A model generated the notes under the pieces. The model saw only the letters and a program-made list of their open reading frames with translations. It was not told where the DNA came from and did not search any database. A DNA stretch of 61,151 nt from contig DASVDW010000011.1 in assembly GCA_036380925.1 (NCBI GenBank), forward strand, positions 1 through 61,151, written 5' to 3'. Below are positions 49,898 through 58,142 of the stretch, piece after piece. The DNA comes from JAICLV01 sp036380925. Its GTDB lineage: Bacteria > Actinomycetota > Actinomycetes > Acidothermales > Acidothermaceae. Positions within the stretch are counted from its first letter, which is position 1; each line of letters starts with the position of its first letter. The position numbers and the translations under genes are program-made.

Positions 49898-50602
49898 GTG
49901 CGGCGACACGCGCAGCCGGCCGGGTGGGTCGAGGCGATCGGCTGGTTTTCCCTGTCCATCGCCTTCGCCAGTGCGCTCGTGATGCTCGTCGACATCTTCG
50001 GGCGCGGTTACCGGCAAAAGATGTGGATCATGGATCTGGTCTACCCCATCACCGCCCTGTATTGGGGGCCGGTGGCGCTGTGGTTCTACGTCAAACACGG
50101 ACGACGCACGTCGATACCGATGATCGAGCGGATGAGCGAGCCGGACTCCGAAAAGCTGCCTCGCTGGAACATCCTCAGCAAGGCGGTGAGCCACTGTGGC
50201 GCCGGCTGCACGCTCGGCGACATCGCCGGCGAGTGGCTGGTGGCCGGGCTCGGCCTGGCGATTGCGGGCGAGAGCCTGCTGGCCGACATCCCGATGGACT
50301 TCGCGTGGGCGTGGACGCTCGGCGTCGCGTTCCAGTACTTCACCATCGTGCCGATGCGGGACATCGGCACGATGGAAGGAATATGGACCGCCATAAGGGT
50401 CGACACGCTGTCGATCCTGGCGTTCCAGGTCGGCCTGTTCGCGGGCATGGCCATCTACCAGAAGCTGATCTTCTCCCCTGGCCTGCCGAAGACGACTGCC
50501 ACGTACTGGATGATGATGCAACTCGCCATGGTCCTTGGCTTCTTCACCGCGCTGCCGGTCAACAACTGGCTGATCAACAAGGGCCTGAAGGAAAAGATGT
50601 GA
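49898..50602 (+). CDS. DUF4396 membrane protein
   Basis: A 234-residue polytopic protein of the DUF4396 family. The family hallmark is SHCGAGCTLGDIAGEWLVAGLG (a HC..GC motif and acidic pair in a membrane segment). The second block is IPMDFAWAWTLGVAFQYFTIVPMRD, followed by MAMVLGFFTALPVNNWLI-like helices. Cys, His and Met residues inside membrane segments suggest metal or copper handling, and the gene is next to csoR and copA. The function is nevertheless undemonstrated. The start is GTG 49898 with AGGAGGAG six bases upstream. Confidence 0.85.
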   Translation: MRRHAQPAGWVEAIGWFSLSIAFASALVMLVDIFGRGYRQKMWIMDLVYPITALYWGPVALWFYVKHGRRTSIPMIERMSEPDSEKLPRWNILSKAVSHCGAGCTLGDIAGEWLVAGLGLAIAGESLLADIPMDFAWAWTLGVAFQYFTIVPMRDIGTMEGIWTAIRVDTLSILAFQVGLFAGMAIYQKLIFSPGLPKTTATYWMMMQLAMVLGFFTALPVNNWLINKGLKEKM

Positions 50603-50664
50603 CGGCGCCCCTCCGGGACGTGACCTTCCGTCCGCCGCCACAGGACCTTCGTCACCTTGACCTG

Positions 50665-50681
50665 ATACCCTGCCAGGGTAT
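50665..50681. promoter_or_regulatory. CsoR operator
   Basis: A perfect 17-bp palindrome ATACCCTGCCAGGGTAT lies 22 bases before the csoR start. It fits the TACCC...GGGTA layout of CsoR-family operators. Apo-CsoR would repress csoR, the chaperone and copA; Cu(I) releases it. Confidence 0.8.
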
Positions 50682-50703
50682 GGTATTCGCCGAGGAGGTC
50701 CTG

Positions 50704-50985
50704 GTGGTCGGTTACAGCGAAGACAAGGACGCGCTGCTCAAGCGGCTGCGTCGCATCGAGGGCCAGGTGCGCGGCCTCGAGCGCATGGTCGAAAACGACG
50801 AGTATTGCATCGACGTCCTCACCCAGATTTCGGCTGCCACCAAGGCACTTGAGGCGGTGGCGCTGAGTCTGCTCGAGGATCACCTCCATCACTGCGTGCA
50901 CGAGGCGATCGCCGCCGGTGGGCCGCAGGCCAATGAGAAGATCACCGAAGCGGCGGCCGCGGTTCGCCGCCTCGTCCGCTCATAA
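50704..50985 (+). CDS. csoR: Copper-sensing transcriptional repressor CsoR
   Basis: A 93-residue four-helix-bundle repressor. It has the family N-terminus DALLKRLRRIEGQVRGLERM and the Cu(I) ligand set C35 (EYCIDVLTQI), H60 and C64 (LLEDHLHHCVHEA). GTG 50704 is chosen because GAGGAGG precedes it by five bases and CsoR homology begins there. ATG 50680 in frame would start inside the operator. It is the first gene of csoR-chaperone-copA. Confidence 0.95.
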   Translation: MVGYSEDKDALLKRLRRIEGQVRGLERMVENDEYCIDVLTQISAATKALEAVALSLLEDHLHHCVHEAIAAGGPQANEKITEAAAAVRRLVRS

Positions 50986-51007
50986 CCATCCCGAAAGGAT
51001 CCCGCGC

Positions 51008-51211
51008 ATGACCACCCGCACCTTCAATGTCGAAGGCATGAGCTGCGACCACTGCGTGCACGCCATCACCGGCGAAGTCACCAAGGTCGACGGCGTGTCG
51101 GGGGTCGACGTCGACCTCTCCGCGAAGACGGTCACGGTCAGCGGCGGCGAATTCGGCGACGACGCGGTGCGCGCGGCCATCGACGAGGCCGGCTACACCG
51201 TCGTCGGGTGA
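51008..51211 (+). CDS. copZ: Copper chaperone, CopZ-like HMA protein
   Basis: A 67-residue single heavy-metal-associated domain with the metal site GMSCDHCVHAI (CXXC at residues 13-16). The ferredoxin-like beta-alpha-beta pattern continues to the typical AIDEAGYTVVG end. It carries Cu(I) in the cytosol to CopA, encoded 25 bases downstream. ATG 51008 follows GAAAGGA. Confidence 0.95.
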   Translation: MTTRTFNVEGMSCDHCVHAITGEVTKVDGVSGVDVDLSAKTVTVSGGEFGDDAVRAAIDEAGYTVVG

Positions 51212-51236
51212 CCGACTTAGGGGAAGGACCTCGATC

Positions 51237-53558
51237 GTGAGCGCCGACACCGAGCGCAACCCGTCCGGCGTCGACTTTCCAGCCAGCGCACCGGTGCGCA
51301 TTGAGCTGGCGGTCGGCGGGATGACGTGCGCCTCCTGCGCCGCGCGCATCGAGAAGAAGCTGAACCGACTCGACGGCGCCACGGCCACGGTCAACTTCGC
51401 CACCGAGACCGCGACCGTCTCGTTCGACCCGGCAAAGCTCTCCCCCGACGACCTCATCTCGACGGTCGAGGCCACCGGCTACACCGCCGCCCTTCCCCAA
51501 CCTCCCGCGAGCAAAGCCAGGTCGGACGACGACACAGCTGGCGCCGAATCGCGCGACGAGACCGACTCGCTGCGCCAACGCCTGGTCATCTCGGCCGCCT
51601 TGACCATTCCCGTCGTGGTGATGGCAATGGTTCCGCCGGCTCAGTTCCGGTTCTGGCAGTGGCTCGCGTTCGCGTTGACCGGTCCAGTCGTGACCTGGGG
51701 GGCGTGGCCGTTCCATCGCGCCGCGGCCGTCAACGCGCGGCATCGCGCGACCACGATGGACACGCTGATCTCAATCGGTGTGCTCGCCGCCTTCATTTGG
51801 TCGGTGTGGGCGCTGTTCTGGGGCGGCGCGGGCGAGCCGGGCGTCACGATGCCATTCCGGTGGATCGCCGCTGGCGACGGCGGCCCCGAGATCTACCTTG
51901 AGGTCGCGTCCGGCGTCACGACGTTGATCCTGCTCGGTCGATTCTTCGAGGCGCGCGCCAAGCGCCGCTCGGGCAGCGCGTTGCGCGCTTTGCTCGAGCT
52001 CGGCGTCAAGGACGTCGCCGTCTTGCGCGACGGCGTGGAGACTCGCGTCGCGATCGACCAGCTCACTGTCGGCGACGTGTTCGTCGTCCGCCCTGGAGAG
52101 AAGGTCGCGACCGACGGCGTCGTCGTCGACGGAAACTCGGCGATCGACGCCAGCTTGCTCACGGGTGAGTCGGTTCCCGTCGAGGTCGGGCCAGGCGACC
52201 CGGTCGCGGGGGCCACGGTCAACGCGGGCGGCAAACTCGTGGTGCGGGCCACCAAGGTCGGCTCCGACACCGCGCTCGCGCAGATCGCGCGGCTCGTCAC
52301 CGAAGCTCAAGCTGGCAAGGCTCCAGTGCAGCGGCTCGCCGACCGGGTGTCAGCGATCTTCGTCCCCGTGGTGATCGCACTTTCCCTTGCCACACTCGCC
52401 TTTTGGCTTCTCGACGGCGAAGGCGCCGCGAAGGCGTTCACCGCCGCCGTCGCGGTGCTCATCATCGCCTGCCCGTGCGCCCTCGGCCTCGCGACACCGA
52501 CCGCGTTGATGGTCGGCACCGGCCGCGGCGCGCAACTCGGCATCCTCATCAAAGGCCCGGAGATCCTGGAGTCGACCCGCCGGGTCGACACCGTCGTGCT
52601 CGACAAGACCGGCACCGTCACGAGCGGCAAGATGAAGCTGGTCGAGGTGCTCCCGGCACCTGGCCAGGATCGTGCCGAGCTGCTGCGAATCGCCGGCGCG
52701 CTGGAGCACGCGTCCGAACACCCGATCGCGCAAGCGATCGCCACCGCCGCGACCGAGCAGACTGGCCCGTTGCCGAAGGTCGACGGTTTCGTCAGCACCG
52801 CCGGCTTGGGGGTGCGCGGAACCGTCGAAGGCCACACCGCCGTGGTCGGTCGGCCGCAGTTGCTCGCCGCAGCCGACGTCAAGATCCCCGACGAGTTGAC
52901 CCAGGCGCGCGAGAAAGCCGAAGCGGCCGGCCGCACCGCCGTCCTCGTCGCCTGGGACGACGTGGCGCGCGGCCTGCTCGCCGTCGCCGACACGCCGAGA
53001 CCGACCAGCGCGCAGGCCATCGCGACGTTGCGCGGGCTCGGCCTCACGCCGGTGCTGCTCACCGGAGACAACGCGCGCACGGCTCGCGCGGTCGCGGACC
53101 AGGTCGGTGTCGACGACGTCCGCGCGGAAGTGCTGCCCGCCGACAAGGTGGACGTGATCAAGCAGCTGCAGGCGACCGGTCGGGTGGTGGCGATGGTCGG
53201 TGACGGCGTGAACGACGCCGCTGCCCTCGCCCAGGCCGACCTCGGGCTGGCGATCGGCACCGGCACCGACGTCGCGATCGAGGCCAGCGACCTGACCTTG
53301 GTCACCGGCGACCTGCGCGCCGCGGCCGACGCGATCCGGTTGTCGCGACGCACGCTCGCCACCATCAAGGGCAACCTGTTCTGGGCGTTCGCCTACAACG
53401 TGGCCGCGCTGCCGCTGGCCGCCGCCGGCCTGCTCAACCCGCTGATCGCGGGCGCGGCGATGGCGTTCAGCTCGGTTTTCGTCGTGACGAACAGCCTGCG
53501 GCTACGCCGATTCCGGGCCGCGCGCGGCGCCTCGTCGTCCGAAGCAGGGTCCGCCTAA
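51237..53558 (+). CDS. copA: Copper-exporting P1B-type ATPase
   Basis: A 773-residue Cu(I) export ATPase. There is one N-terminal HMA domain (C31 and C34 in GGMTCASCAARIE) and eight membrane helices. The actuator motif TGES is at 309-312, the transport motif CPC at C412-P413-C414, and the phosphorylated Asp456 in DKTGTVTSGK. The nucleotide-domain HP is in ASEHPIAQAI, with GDGVNDAAALAQADLG further on. TM7 YN and TM8 MAFSSVF complete the Cu(I) P1B-1 signature. The start is GTG 51237 with GGGGAAGGA upstream. It is probably induced with csoR by copper. Confidence 0.97.
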   Translation: MSADTERNPSGVDFPASAPVRIELAVGGMTCASCAARIEKKLNRLDGATATVNFATETATVSFDPAKLSPDDLISTVEATGYTAALPQPPASKARSDDDTAGAESRDETDSLRQRLVISAALTIPVVVMAMVPPAQFRFWQWLAFALTGPVVTWGAWPFHRAAAVNARHRATTMDTLISIGVLAAFIWSVWALFWGGAGEPGVTMPFRWIAAGDGGPEIYLEVASGVTTLILLGRFFEARAKRRSGSALRALLELGVKDVAVLRDGVETRVAIDQLTVGDVFVVRPGEKVATDGVVVDGNSAIDASLLTGESVPVEVGPGDPVAGATVNAGGKLVVRATKVGSDTALAQIARLVTEAQAGKAPVQRLADRVSAIFVPVVIALSLATLAFWLLDGEGAAKAFTAAVAVLIIACPCALGLATPTALMVGTGRGAQLGILIKGPEILESTRRVDTVVLDKTGTVTSGKMKLVEVLPAPGQDRAELLRIAGALEHASEHPIAQAIATAATEQTGPLPKVDGFVSTAGLGVRGTVEGHTAVVGRPQLLAAADVKIPDELTQAREKAEAAGRTAVLVAWDDVARGLLAVADTPRPTSAQAIATLRGLGLTPVLLTGDNARTARAVADQVGVDDVRAEVLPADKVDVIKQLQATGRVVAMVGDGVNDAAALAQADLGLAIGTGTDVAIEASDLTLVTGDLRAAADAIRLSRRTLATIKGNLFWAFAYNVAALPLAAAGLLNPLIAGAAMAFSSVFVVTNSLRLRRFRAARGASSSEAGSA

Positions 53559-53588
53559 GCGGGGCCCGCCTAAGCAGGGTCGGATTAG
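53544..53588 (+). repeat. Three 15-bp tandem units spanning the copA stop
   Basis: Units GCAGGGTCCGCCTAA, GCGGGGCCCGCCTAA and GCAGGGTCGGATTAG follow one another. Each carries an in-frame stop codon, so the copA stop is effectively triplicated. Confidence 0.8.
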
Positions 53589-53595
53589 CCGGGGA

Positions 53596-54696
53596 TCAGC
53601 CGACGACGCGCACCGCGCCGCTGTAACGCCCGTGCCCCATCACCGACTGCACCTTCACCACATCGCCGGTCTGCGGAGCGTCGACCATCATGCCGCCGCC
53701 GATGTAGATGCCGACGTGATGGTGGTCTGGATAGAAGAAGACCAGGTCGCCGGGCTGCAGTTGGTTGTAGGAGACGTGGCGGTAGCTGCTCCAGAAGGTG
53801 CCGGTGTAGTGGGCGGTCGAGACGCCCGCCTGCCGATAGGCCCACTGCACCAAGCCTGAGCAGTCGAAGGCGTTCGGCCCCGCCGCGCCCCACACGTAGG
53901 GCTTGCCAAGCTTGCTCATCGCTGCGGCGACGGCCCGCTGCGCGACCGCGGAGCCACCGGCGGATTGAGGCCCGGCGGGCGGAGCGTAGTCGCGGACGAT
54001 GCTTCGGTTGGCCCTCGTCGCGGCGGCGGCCCGAGCCTGCGCGGCCGCGGCTTGCGCGCGCTGGGCGGCGAGCAGTTTCGCCCGTTGCTCGGCGGTGAGC
54101 TGGTTGAGCACCTGGTTGGCGCGCGCGAGCAACGAGTTGATGCGCTGCTTTTGCTGGGCGAGCTGCGCCTGGATCGCCTCGGCCGCCGAGGTTGCCTGAT
54201 CGGCCGCGGCCAGCTGCTGACGGTAGGTCAGCTGCGCCGCGTGCGCGCGGGTCACCGCCGCCGACTGGGTTTGACCCAGTATCGACAAGGTGGCGATTCG
54301 ATCGGCCACGACCTGCGGGTCGCCGTCGATCACCGAGCTGAGGGCCTGGCTGGCGCCGCCCGCCTCGTAGCGCTCGACGGCGAAAGCCGCCACCTGCGCC
54401 CGCGCGATCGACAGCTGGTTGGCGGCTTGTGAAGCGCGCTTCTTGGCCGCGTCGGCGAGCGTGGTGGCCTTGGCGAGCCGGGCCTTCGCGGCGTTGTACT
54501 GCTCGGTCAGCTGCTCGGCTTGATCATTCAGCTGGTTGACGCGCGCCTGCGCCTCCGCGACGGTCCTGGGCGTCGCGGCCTGGCCCGGGTCGGGAAAGGC
54601 GGTGGCGGCCAGCGCAGCGGCGGCCAGCGCGCAGGTGAACGCGATGAGATTGCGGGTAGAGCGGATCGCAGACGTGCGAGTGAGGGTGAAACGCAC
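53596..54696 (-). CDS. Secreted NlpC/P60 peptidoglycan endopeptidase (RipA/B-like)
   Basis: A 366-residue cell-wall hydrolase. It has a signal peptide with hydrophobic core LIAFTCALAAAALAATA ending near QAATP. A long coiled coil (about residues 40-230, Ala/Gln rich, PcsB/Rip-like) follows and then a C-terminal NlpC/P60 domain. The domain has LGKPYVWGAAGPNAFDCSGLVQWAYRQAG (catalytic C279) and the histidine in HHHVGIYIGGG. It cleaves D-Glu/meso-DAP bonds during cell separation. GTG 54696 has GAGGAGAGG upstream and directly follows a c-di-AMP riboswitch, which probably controls it. Confidence 0.93.
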   Translation of the reverse strand: MRFTLTRTSAIRSTRNLIAFTCALAAAALAATAFPDPGQAATPRTVAEAQARVNQLNDQAEQLTEQYNAAKARLAKATTLADAAKKRASQAANQLSIARAQVAAFAVERYEAGGASQALSSVIDGDPQVVADRIATLSILGQTQSAAVTRAHAAQLTYRQQLAAADQATSAAEAIQAQLAQQKQRINSLLARANQVLNQLTAEQRAKLLAAQRAQAAAAQARAAAATRANRSIVRDYAPPAGPQSAGGSAVAQRAVAAAMSKLGKPYVWGAAGPNAFDCSGLVQWAYRQAGVSTAHYTGTFWSSYRHVSYNQLQPGDLVFFYPDHHHVGIYIGGGMMVDAPQTGDVVKVQSVMGHGRYSGAVRVVG

Positions 54697-54716
54697 CCGG
54701 TTGAACCTCTCCTCTT

Positions 54717-54872
54717 CGCGACCGCCGACCGAGTTAGCTGACGGGTTCGGGCCAGAGGAAGCCCTACCGGCGACGGCTCGCACCGTCGTCCGGATTCACC
54801 CCGGGACTCAAAAGGTGGGTCCCCGGCTCCCGCTGCGCCGCTTGGCGCCGCGGGATTAGGCGGCGACTCGAC
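54717..54872 (-). ncRNA. c-di-AMP (ydaO-yuaA) riboswitch
   Basis: On the minus strand the class-defining blocks occur in order: CCGCCTAATCC (5' P1 side), GCCGGGGACCCA, CCGGGGTGAATCC, GTAGGGC, CCCGAACCCGTCAGCTAAC and GGTCGGCGG closing P1. It lies immediately before the RBS of the NlpC/P60 gene, the classic actinobacterial location. In this class c-di-AMP binding generally switches the downstream wall-hydrolase gene off. Confidence 0.9.
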
Positions 54873-54981
54873 CGCCGCCACGCCAAGACCGGCAGGCAGG
54901 TCACGATCAGGTCACGGCAGAGCCTAGGCCATAGCCGTGATCGTCATCAACGACCCCCGGTGACGACGCGCCAAGGTAAAA

Positions 54982-55367
54982 GCGGACGAGTCGGCCTATA
55001 GGCCGGGTTCTGTCGCCGGGCGCGAGGCCCGACGGGCGACCATCCATCTACGACTGCCGTCGCCGACAGCCTCTAGCGGTCCACCCGCAGGCTCGGGCGG
55101 GCCGCCCTCGAACGCCTGCGTTTGACCTTGCTCCAGGTGGGGTTTACCGAGCCGCTCGGGTCACCCCGAGCGCTGGTGGTCTCTTACACCGCCGTTTCAC
55201 CCTTACCGCCGGACGTCGAGACGCCCGGCGGCGGTCTGTTTTCTGTGGCACTGTCCCGCGGGTCACCCCGGGTGGGCGTTACCCACCACCTTGCCCTGTG
55301 GAGCCCGGACCTTCCTCGGCAGCTTCGGTTTCCCGCGCTGACGCGGCCGCCCGGCCGGCTCGTCCGC
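54982..55367 (-). ncRNA. rnpB: RNase P RNA (type A)
   Basis: The ends pair as P1 (GCGGACGAG at 55367-55359 with CTCGTCCGC at 54990-54982). The conserved 5' region GAGGAAGGTCCGGGCTCCAC, CAGGGTGC-like CAGGGCAAGGTGGTGGGTAA, AGTGCCACAGAAAACAGACC, and GGTAAGGGTGAAACGG are present. The 3' region has GGTAAACCCC and ACAGAACCCGGCCTATAGGCC. This is the catalytic subunit of RNase P, which matures tRNA 5' ends. The exact mature ends may differ by a few bases. Confidence 0.95.
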
Positions 55368-55527
55368 CGTGTCACCAGTCTAGGCGAGCCCTGGGACCGT
55401 CAGATTGAATACAATCCGGTGATCACTACGACCCCGGGAGCAAGCCATCGCGATCGCGGACGACATTCGGCGGATCGGTCGACTCAGGCTGTGGGCGGCG
55501 TACCTCAGCGGCGGGTTCGGCCTCGCG

Positions 55528-56676
55528 ATGCAGGGTTACATCTACTTCCTCATACCGCTGCGTGCGCATGAACTCGGCGCGGGCTACCAGACGATCGGTC
55601 TCATCGCGGCCGCCGGCACCCTCGCCCCTGGTCTGCTCGCCGTCCCCCTCGGGTCGCTGATCGACCGGATCGGGCCGAAGCGCGGCTTCATCCTTGGCGC
55701 CGGCGCGAGCACCGTCGTATCCCTGGCGGCGCTGCTCGTCACCAACTACTGGTGGTTCTTGGCCCTTCAGCCGTTCTTCGGCCTGTCGCAGACGTTCGGC
55801 TGGCTCTCGTCGCAGGGGCACATCACCAGCCTCGGCACGCCGGCGCAACGCCCGATGCTCACCGGACGCTTCAGCTTCTTCGTCAACGTCGGCCAGATGG
55901 CGAGCCCAGTGCTCGCCGGCGCGCTCGCGCAGGGCATCGGCTTGCGCTGGGCGTTTCTGGTGCCCGCCGCATACGCCGCGTGCTTCGTCGCGCTCGGATT
56001 CGGCCTCATCGACACGCGCCCTGATCGTGGGTCAAAGTCGCGGACGGCGAAAGACGGCGGGCTTCGGTCGGCGTTGAAACTGACCGGGGTTCGCGGCATC
56101 CAGGTGGCGCTCCTTCTGACCTTCGCGCGGCTTTGGATAGCAACCGTCTTCAACACGTTCGTGCCGGTTTACTTGGTCGGACGAGGCTTCAGCACGGGGC
56201 TGGCCGGAACCGTCGTGGCGACGTCGAGCCTGGTCGCGGCCGTGATGGCGCCGACCACCGGGTACTGGACCAGGCACATGTGCAACGAGCGGGCCACCAT
56301 GCTCGGACTTGGCTGCGGCGCGCTGTCGCTGCTGCTGGTGCCACACATCGCGGCGGTTCCGGTGATCTACATCGCGCCGATCCTGTGGGGGGTGGCGCTG
56401 GGCACCAGCCTTCCGCTGCTCATCAGCATCGTGACCTCCGCCGCGCCGTCCGACCAGCGCGGGGTCGCGCTCGGTCTGCGGGTGTCGGCGAACAAGGCCG
56501 CCGCCACGGGAGCGCCGGTGCTCGTCGGGCCGCTCATCGCCGGGCTTGGCATGGCGCTCGGCTTCACGGTCGGCGGAGCGCTCGCCCTCGCGCTGCTGGC
56601 TGGCAGCCGGCTGCTGCATCGGGCAGACCGCCGCACGCACGCGACTTTGCTCGAAGCGGGCGTCACGCCTCAGTGA
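55528..56676 (+). CDS. MFS transporter (start uncertain, probable non-ATG start upstream)
   Basis: A major-facilitator protein of 382 residues from ATG 55528. Loop 2-3 motif A is visible as PLGSLIDRIGPKRGFILG; later segments include WLSSQGHITSLGTPAQRPMLTG and ALGLRVSANKAAATGAPVLVGPLIAG. Family similarity starts earlier: the in-frame codons before ATG 55528 read RLWAAYLSGGFGLA, the first half of TM1. The frame is open from 55423 with no ATG, GTG or TTG before 55528. An ATC at 55447 has CGGGAG six bases upstream and is a plausible rare start. The substrate is unknown. Confidence 0.82.
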   Translation: MQGYIYFLIPLRAHELGAGYQTIGLIAAAGTLAPGLLAVPLGSLIDRIGPKRGFILGAGASTVVSLAALLVTNYWWFLALQPFFGLSQTFGWLSSQGHITSLGTPAQRPMLTGRFSFFVNVGQMASPVLAGALAQGIGLRWAFLVPAAYAACFVALGFGLIDTRPDRGSKSRTAKDGGLRSALKLTGVRGIQVALLLTFARLWIATVFNTFVPVYLVGRGFSTGLAGTVVATSSLVAAVMAPTTGYWTRHMCNERATMLGLGCGALSLLLVPHIAAVPVIYIAPILWGVALGTSLPLLISIVTSAAPSDQRGVALGLRVSANKAAATGAPVLVGPLIAGLGMALGFTVGGALALALLAGSRLLHRADRRTHATLLEAGVTPQ

Positions 56677-58120
56677 CACCGTCCACGGGCGCGAACAACA
56701 ACGTTCGCGTCGCCGGATCGGCCCGCTGCAGCCGCACCGCCACGCGCTCGCCCAGCGGCAGCGCGGCGCCGTCGCATCTCGCCCGCACCGGCGGGCGACG
56801 CAGCTGCACGGTCCCACCCCGATGGTTGCGCTCGACCACCGCCGCCTCGAAGGTCTCGCCCACGTGTGGCGCGAGCAGCACGGTCTCGACCAGGTCGACG
56901 CAGGCCCGCTCCAACGCGTGCGCGCGATGGTCGGACGCCGCCATGACCGCCGGCAACTTCGGGAGGGCGGCGCTGACCCACTCGGGAACCGGCGACCCGG
57001 CGCACGCGGCGGCGCACAACTCGCCGACGTAGCGGTCGACCAGCCGGCGCAACGGCGCGGTCGCGTGCGCGTAGTGCGCGGCCACCGCCGCATGTCGCAG
57101 CTCGTCAGGCGCGTCGCCGGCAAAGGCGGTGTACCCCGCGCCACGCAACAACCGGGTGGACAGCTCGAGCAACGCGGCGCCCGCGTCGGTGGCTGGGTCG
57201 AGCTGGCGGACAAAGGCTTGGTAACTAAGGCCTTCCGGCCATTCGACGTCGAGGGCGCGCGCACTGCGCCGCAGCATGTCGATCGCACCCTGATCGGGGG
57301 CCGGCAGCGTGCGCAAGATGCCAACCCCTGCGTCGATCATGATCCCGGCGGCTGCCATTCCGGTCAGCAAGGAGATCTGCGCGTTCCAGTCTTCAACCGG
57401 CAACGGGGCGCGATAGCTCAAGCGAAAGCCGTCGCCGGCGACGTCCACCTCCTGCTCCGGCAGCCGCAGGCTCACGGCACCGCGGTCGACCTCCAACTGC
57501 TGCCGCAGCCTGCCGACCTCGGCAAGCAGCGCGAGCACATCGTCGTCCGGGATGCCGTTGGCCTCGATGCGCGCCTGCGCGCCTTCGTAGTCGAGCCGGG
57601 CTCGCGACCGCACCATCGCCCGGACCACGTCGACCTCGACCTGCCGGCCGTCGCCATCAAGATCGATGACCCAAACGAGCGCGGGCCGTGATTGGCCCGG
57701 CAGCAGGCTCGCGGCGGCCTCGCCCAGCGCCGGTGGGTGCAGCGGCGTGCGGGTGTCGGGGCTGTACACCGTCTCGCCGCGCAACTGCGCCTCGATGTCG
57801 ACCGGGTCGCCCGGTGACACGAACGCCGCGACGTCCGCGATCGCATATCGCACCCGGTAGCCGCCGCGGCGGCCGTCGACGTGCCGCCGTTCGATATGCA
57901 TTGCTTGGTCCAGATCCATCGAACCGGGCGGGTCGATGGTGACGAACCCGATGTCGGTGAGGTCGCGGTCAGGCAACCGCGGACGACGCGCGGCCGCTTC
58001 GGCCGCGGCGATCACGGCGTCCGGAAACGGGCCAGGGACACCGAGTTCGGCGCGAATGTCGGCGAAGCCCTCACGAAGTTGGGCCCCGTCGGCAACGAGT
58101 CTCACGCGTCGATGCGGCAC
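56663..58120 (-). CDS. RNB-domain 3'-5' exoribonuclease (RNase II/R family)
   Basis: A 485-residue actinobacterial RNB protein, shorter than RNase R and lacking an obvious C-terminal S1 domain. The metal-binding catalytic motif is FVTIDPPGSMDLDQAMHIE. Further RNB blocks are YAIADVAAFVSPGDPVD, GETVYSPDTRTPLHPPALGE, SYQAFVRQLD and YAHATAPLRRLVDRYVGE. It degrades RNA processively from the 3' end. GTG 58120 is chosen because family similarity starts there; the frame remains open far upstream through the antisense of the next gene. It overlaps the MFS gene end by 14 bases. Confidence 0.92.
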   Translation of the reverse strand: MPHRRVRLVADGAQLREGFADIRAELGVPGPFPDAVIAAAEAAARRPRLPDRDLTDIGFVTIDPPGSMDLDQAMHIERRHVDGRRGGYRVRYAIADVAAFVSPGDPVDIEAQLRGETVYSPDTRTPLHPPALGEAAASLLPGQSRPALVWVIDLDGDGRQVEVDVVRAMVRSRARLDYEGAQARIEANGIPDDDVLALLAEVGRLRQQLEVDRGAVSLRLPEQEVDVAGDGFRLSYRAPLPVEDWNAQISLLTGMAAAGIMIDAGVGILRTLPAPDQGAIDMLRRSARALDVEWPEGLSYQAFVRQLDPATDAGAALLELSTRLLRGAGYTAFAGDAPDELRHAAVAAHYAHATAPLRRLVDRYVGELCAAACAGSPVPEWVSAALPKLPAVMAASDHRAHALERACVDLVETVLLAPHVGETFEAAVVERNHRGGTVQLRRPPVRARCDGAALPLGERVAVRLQRADPATRTLLFAPVDGVTEA

Positions 58121-58130
58121 GTCGCCACCG

Positions 58131-58137
58131 TACGCTA
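58131..58137. promoter_or_regulatory. Overlapping divergent -10 elements
   Basis: Only 22 bases separate the divergent starts of the RNB gene (58120) and the permease gene (58143). TACGCT on the plus strand and TAGCGT on the minus strand share this spot, so both transcripts would be leaderless or nearly so. Confidence 0.35.
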
Positions 58138-58142
58138 CGTGC

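Noticed and set aside
50680..50703. Upstream ATG start for csoR
   Set aside because: It lies within the CsoR palindrome and lacks a ribosome site; GTG 50704 has a good RBS and matches the family length.
55122..55571. Plus-strand 149-codon frame
   Set aside because: It is antisense to RNase P RNA and the start of the MFS region, with no protein family features.
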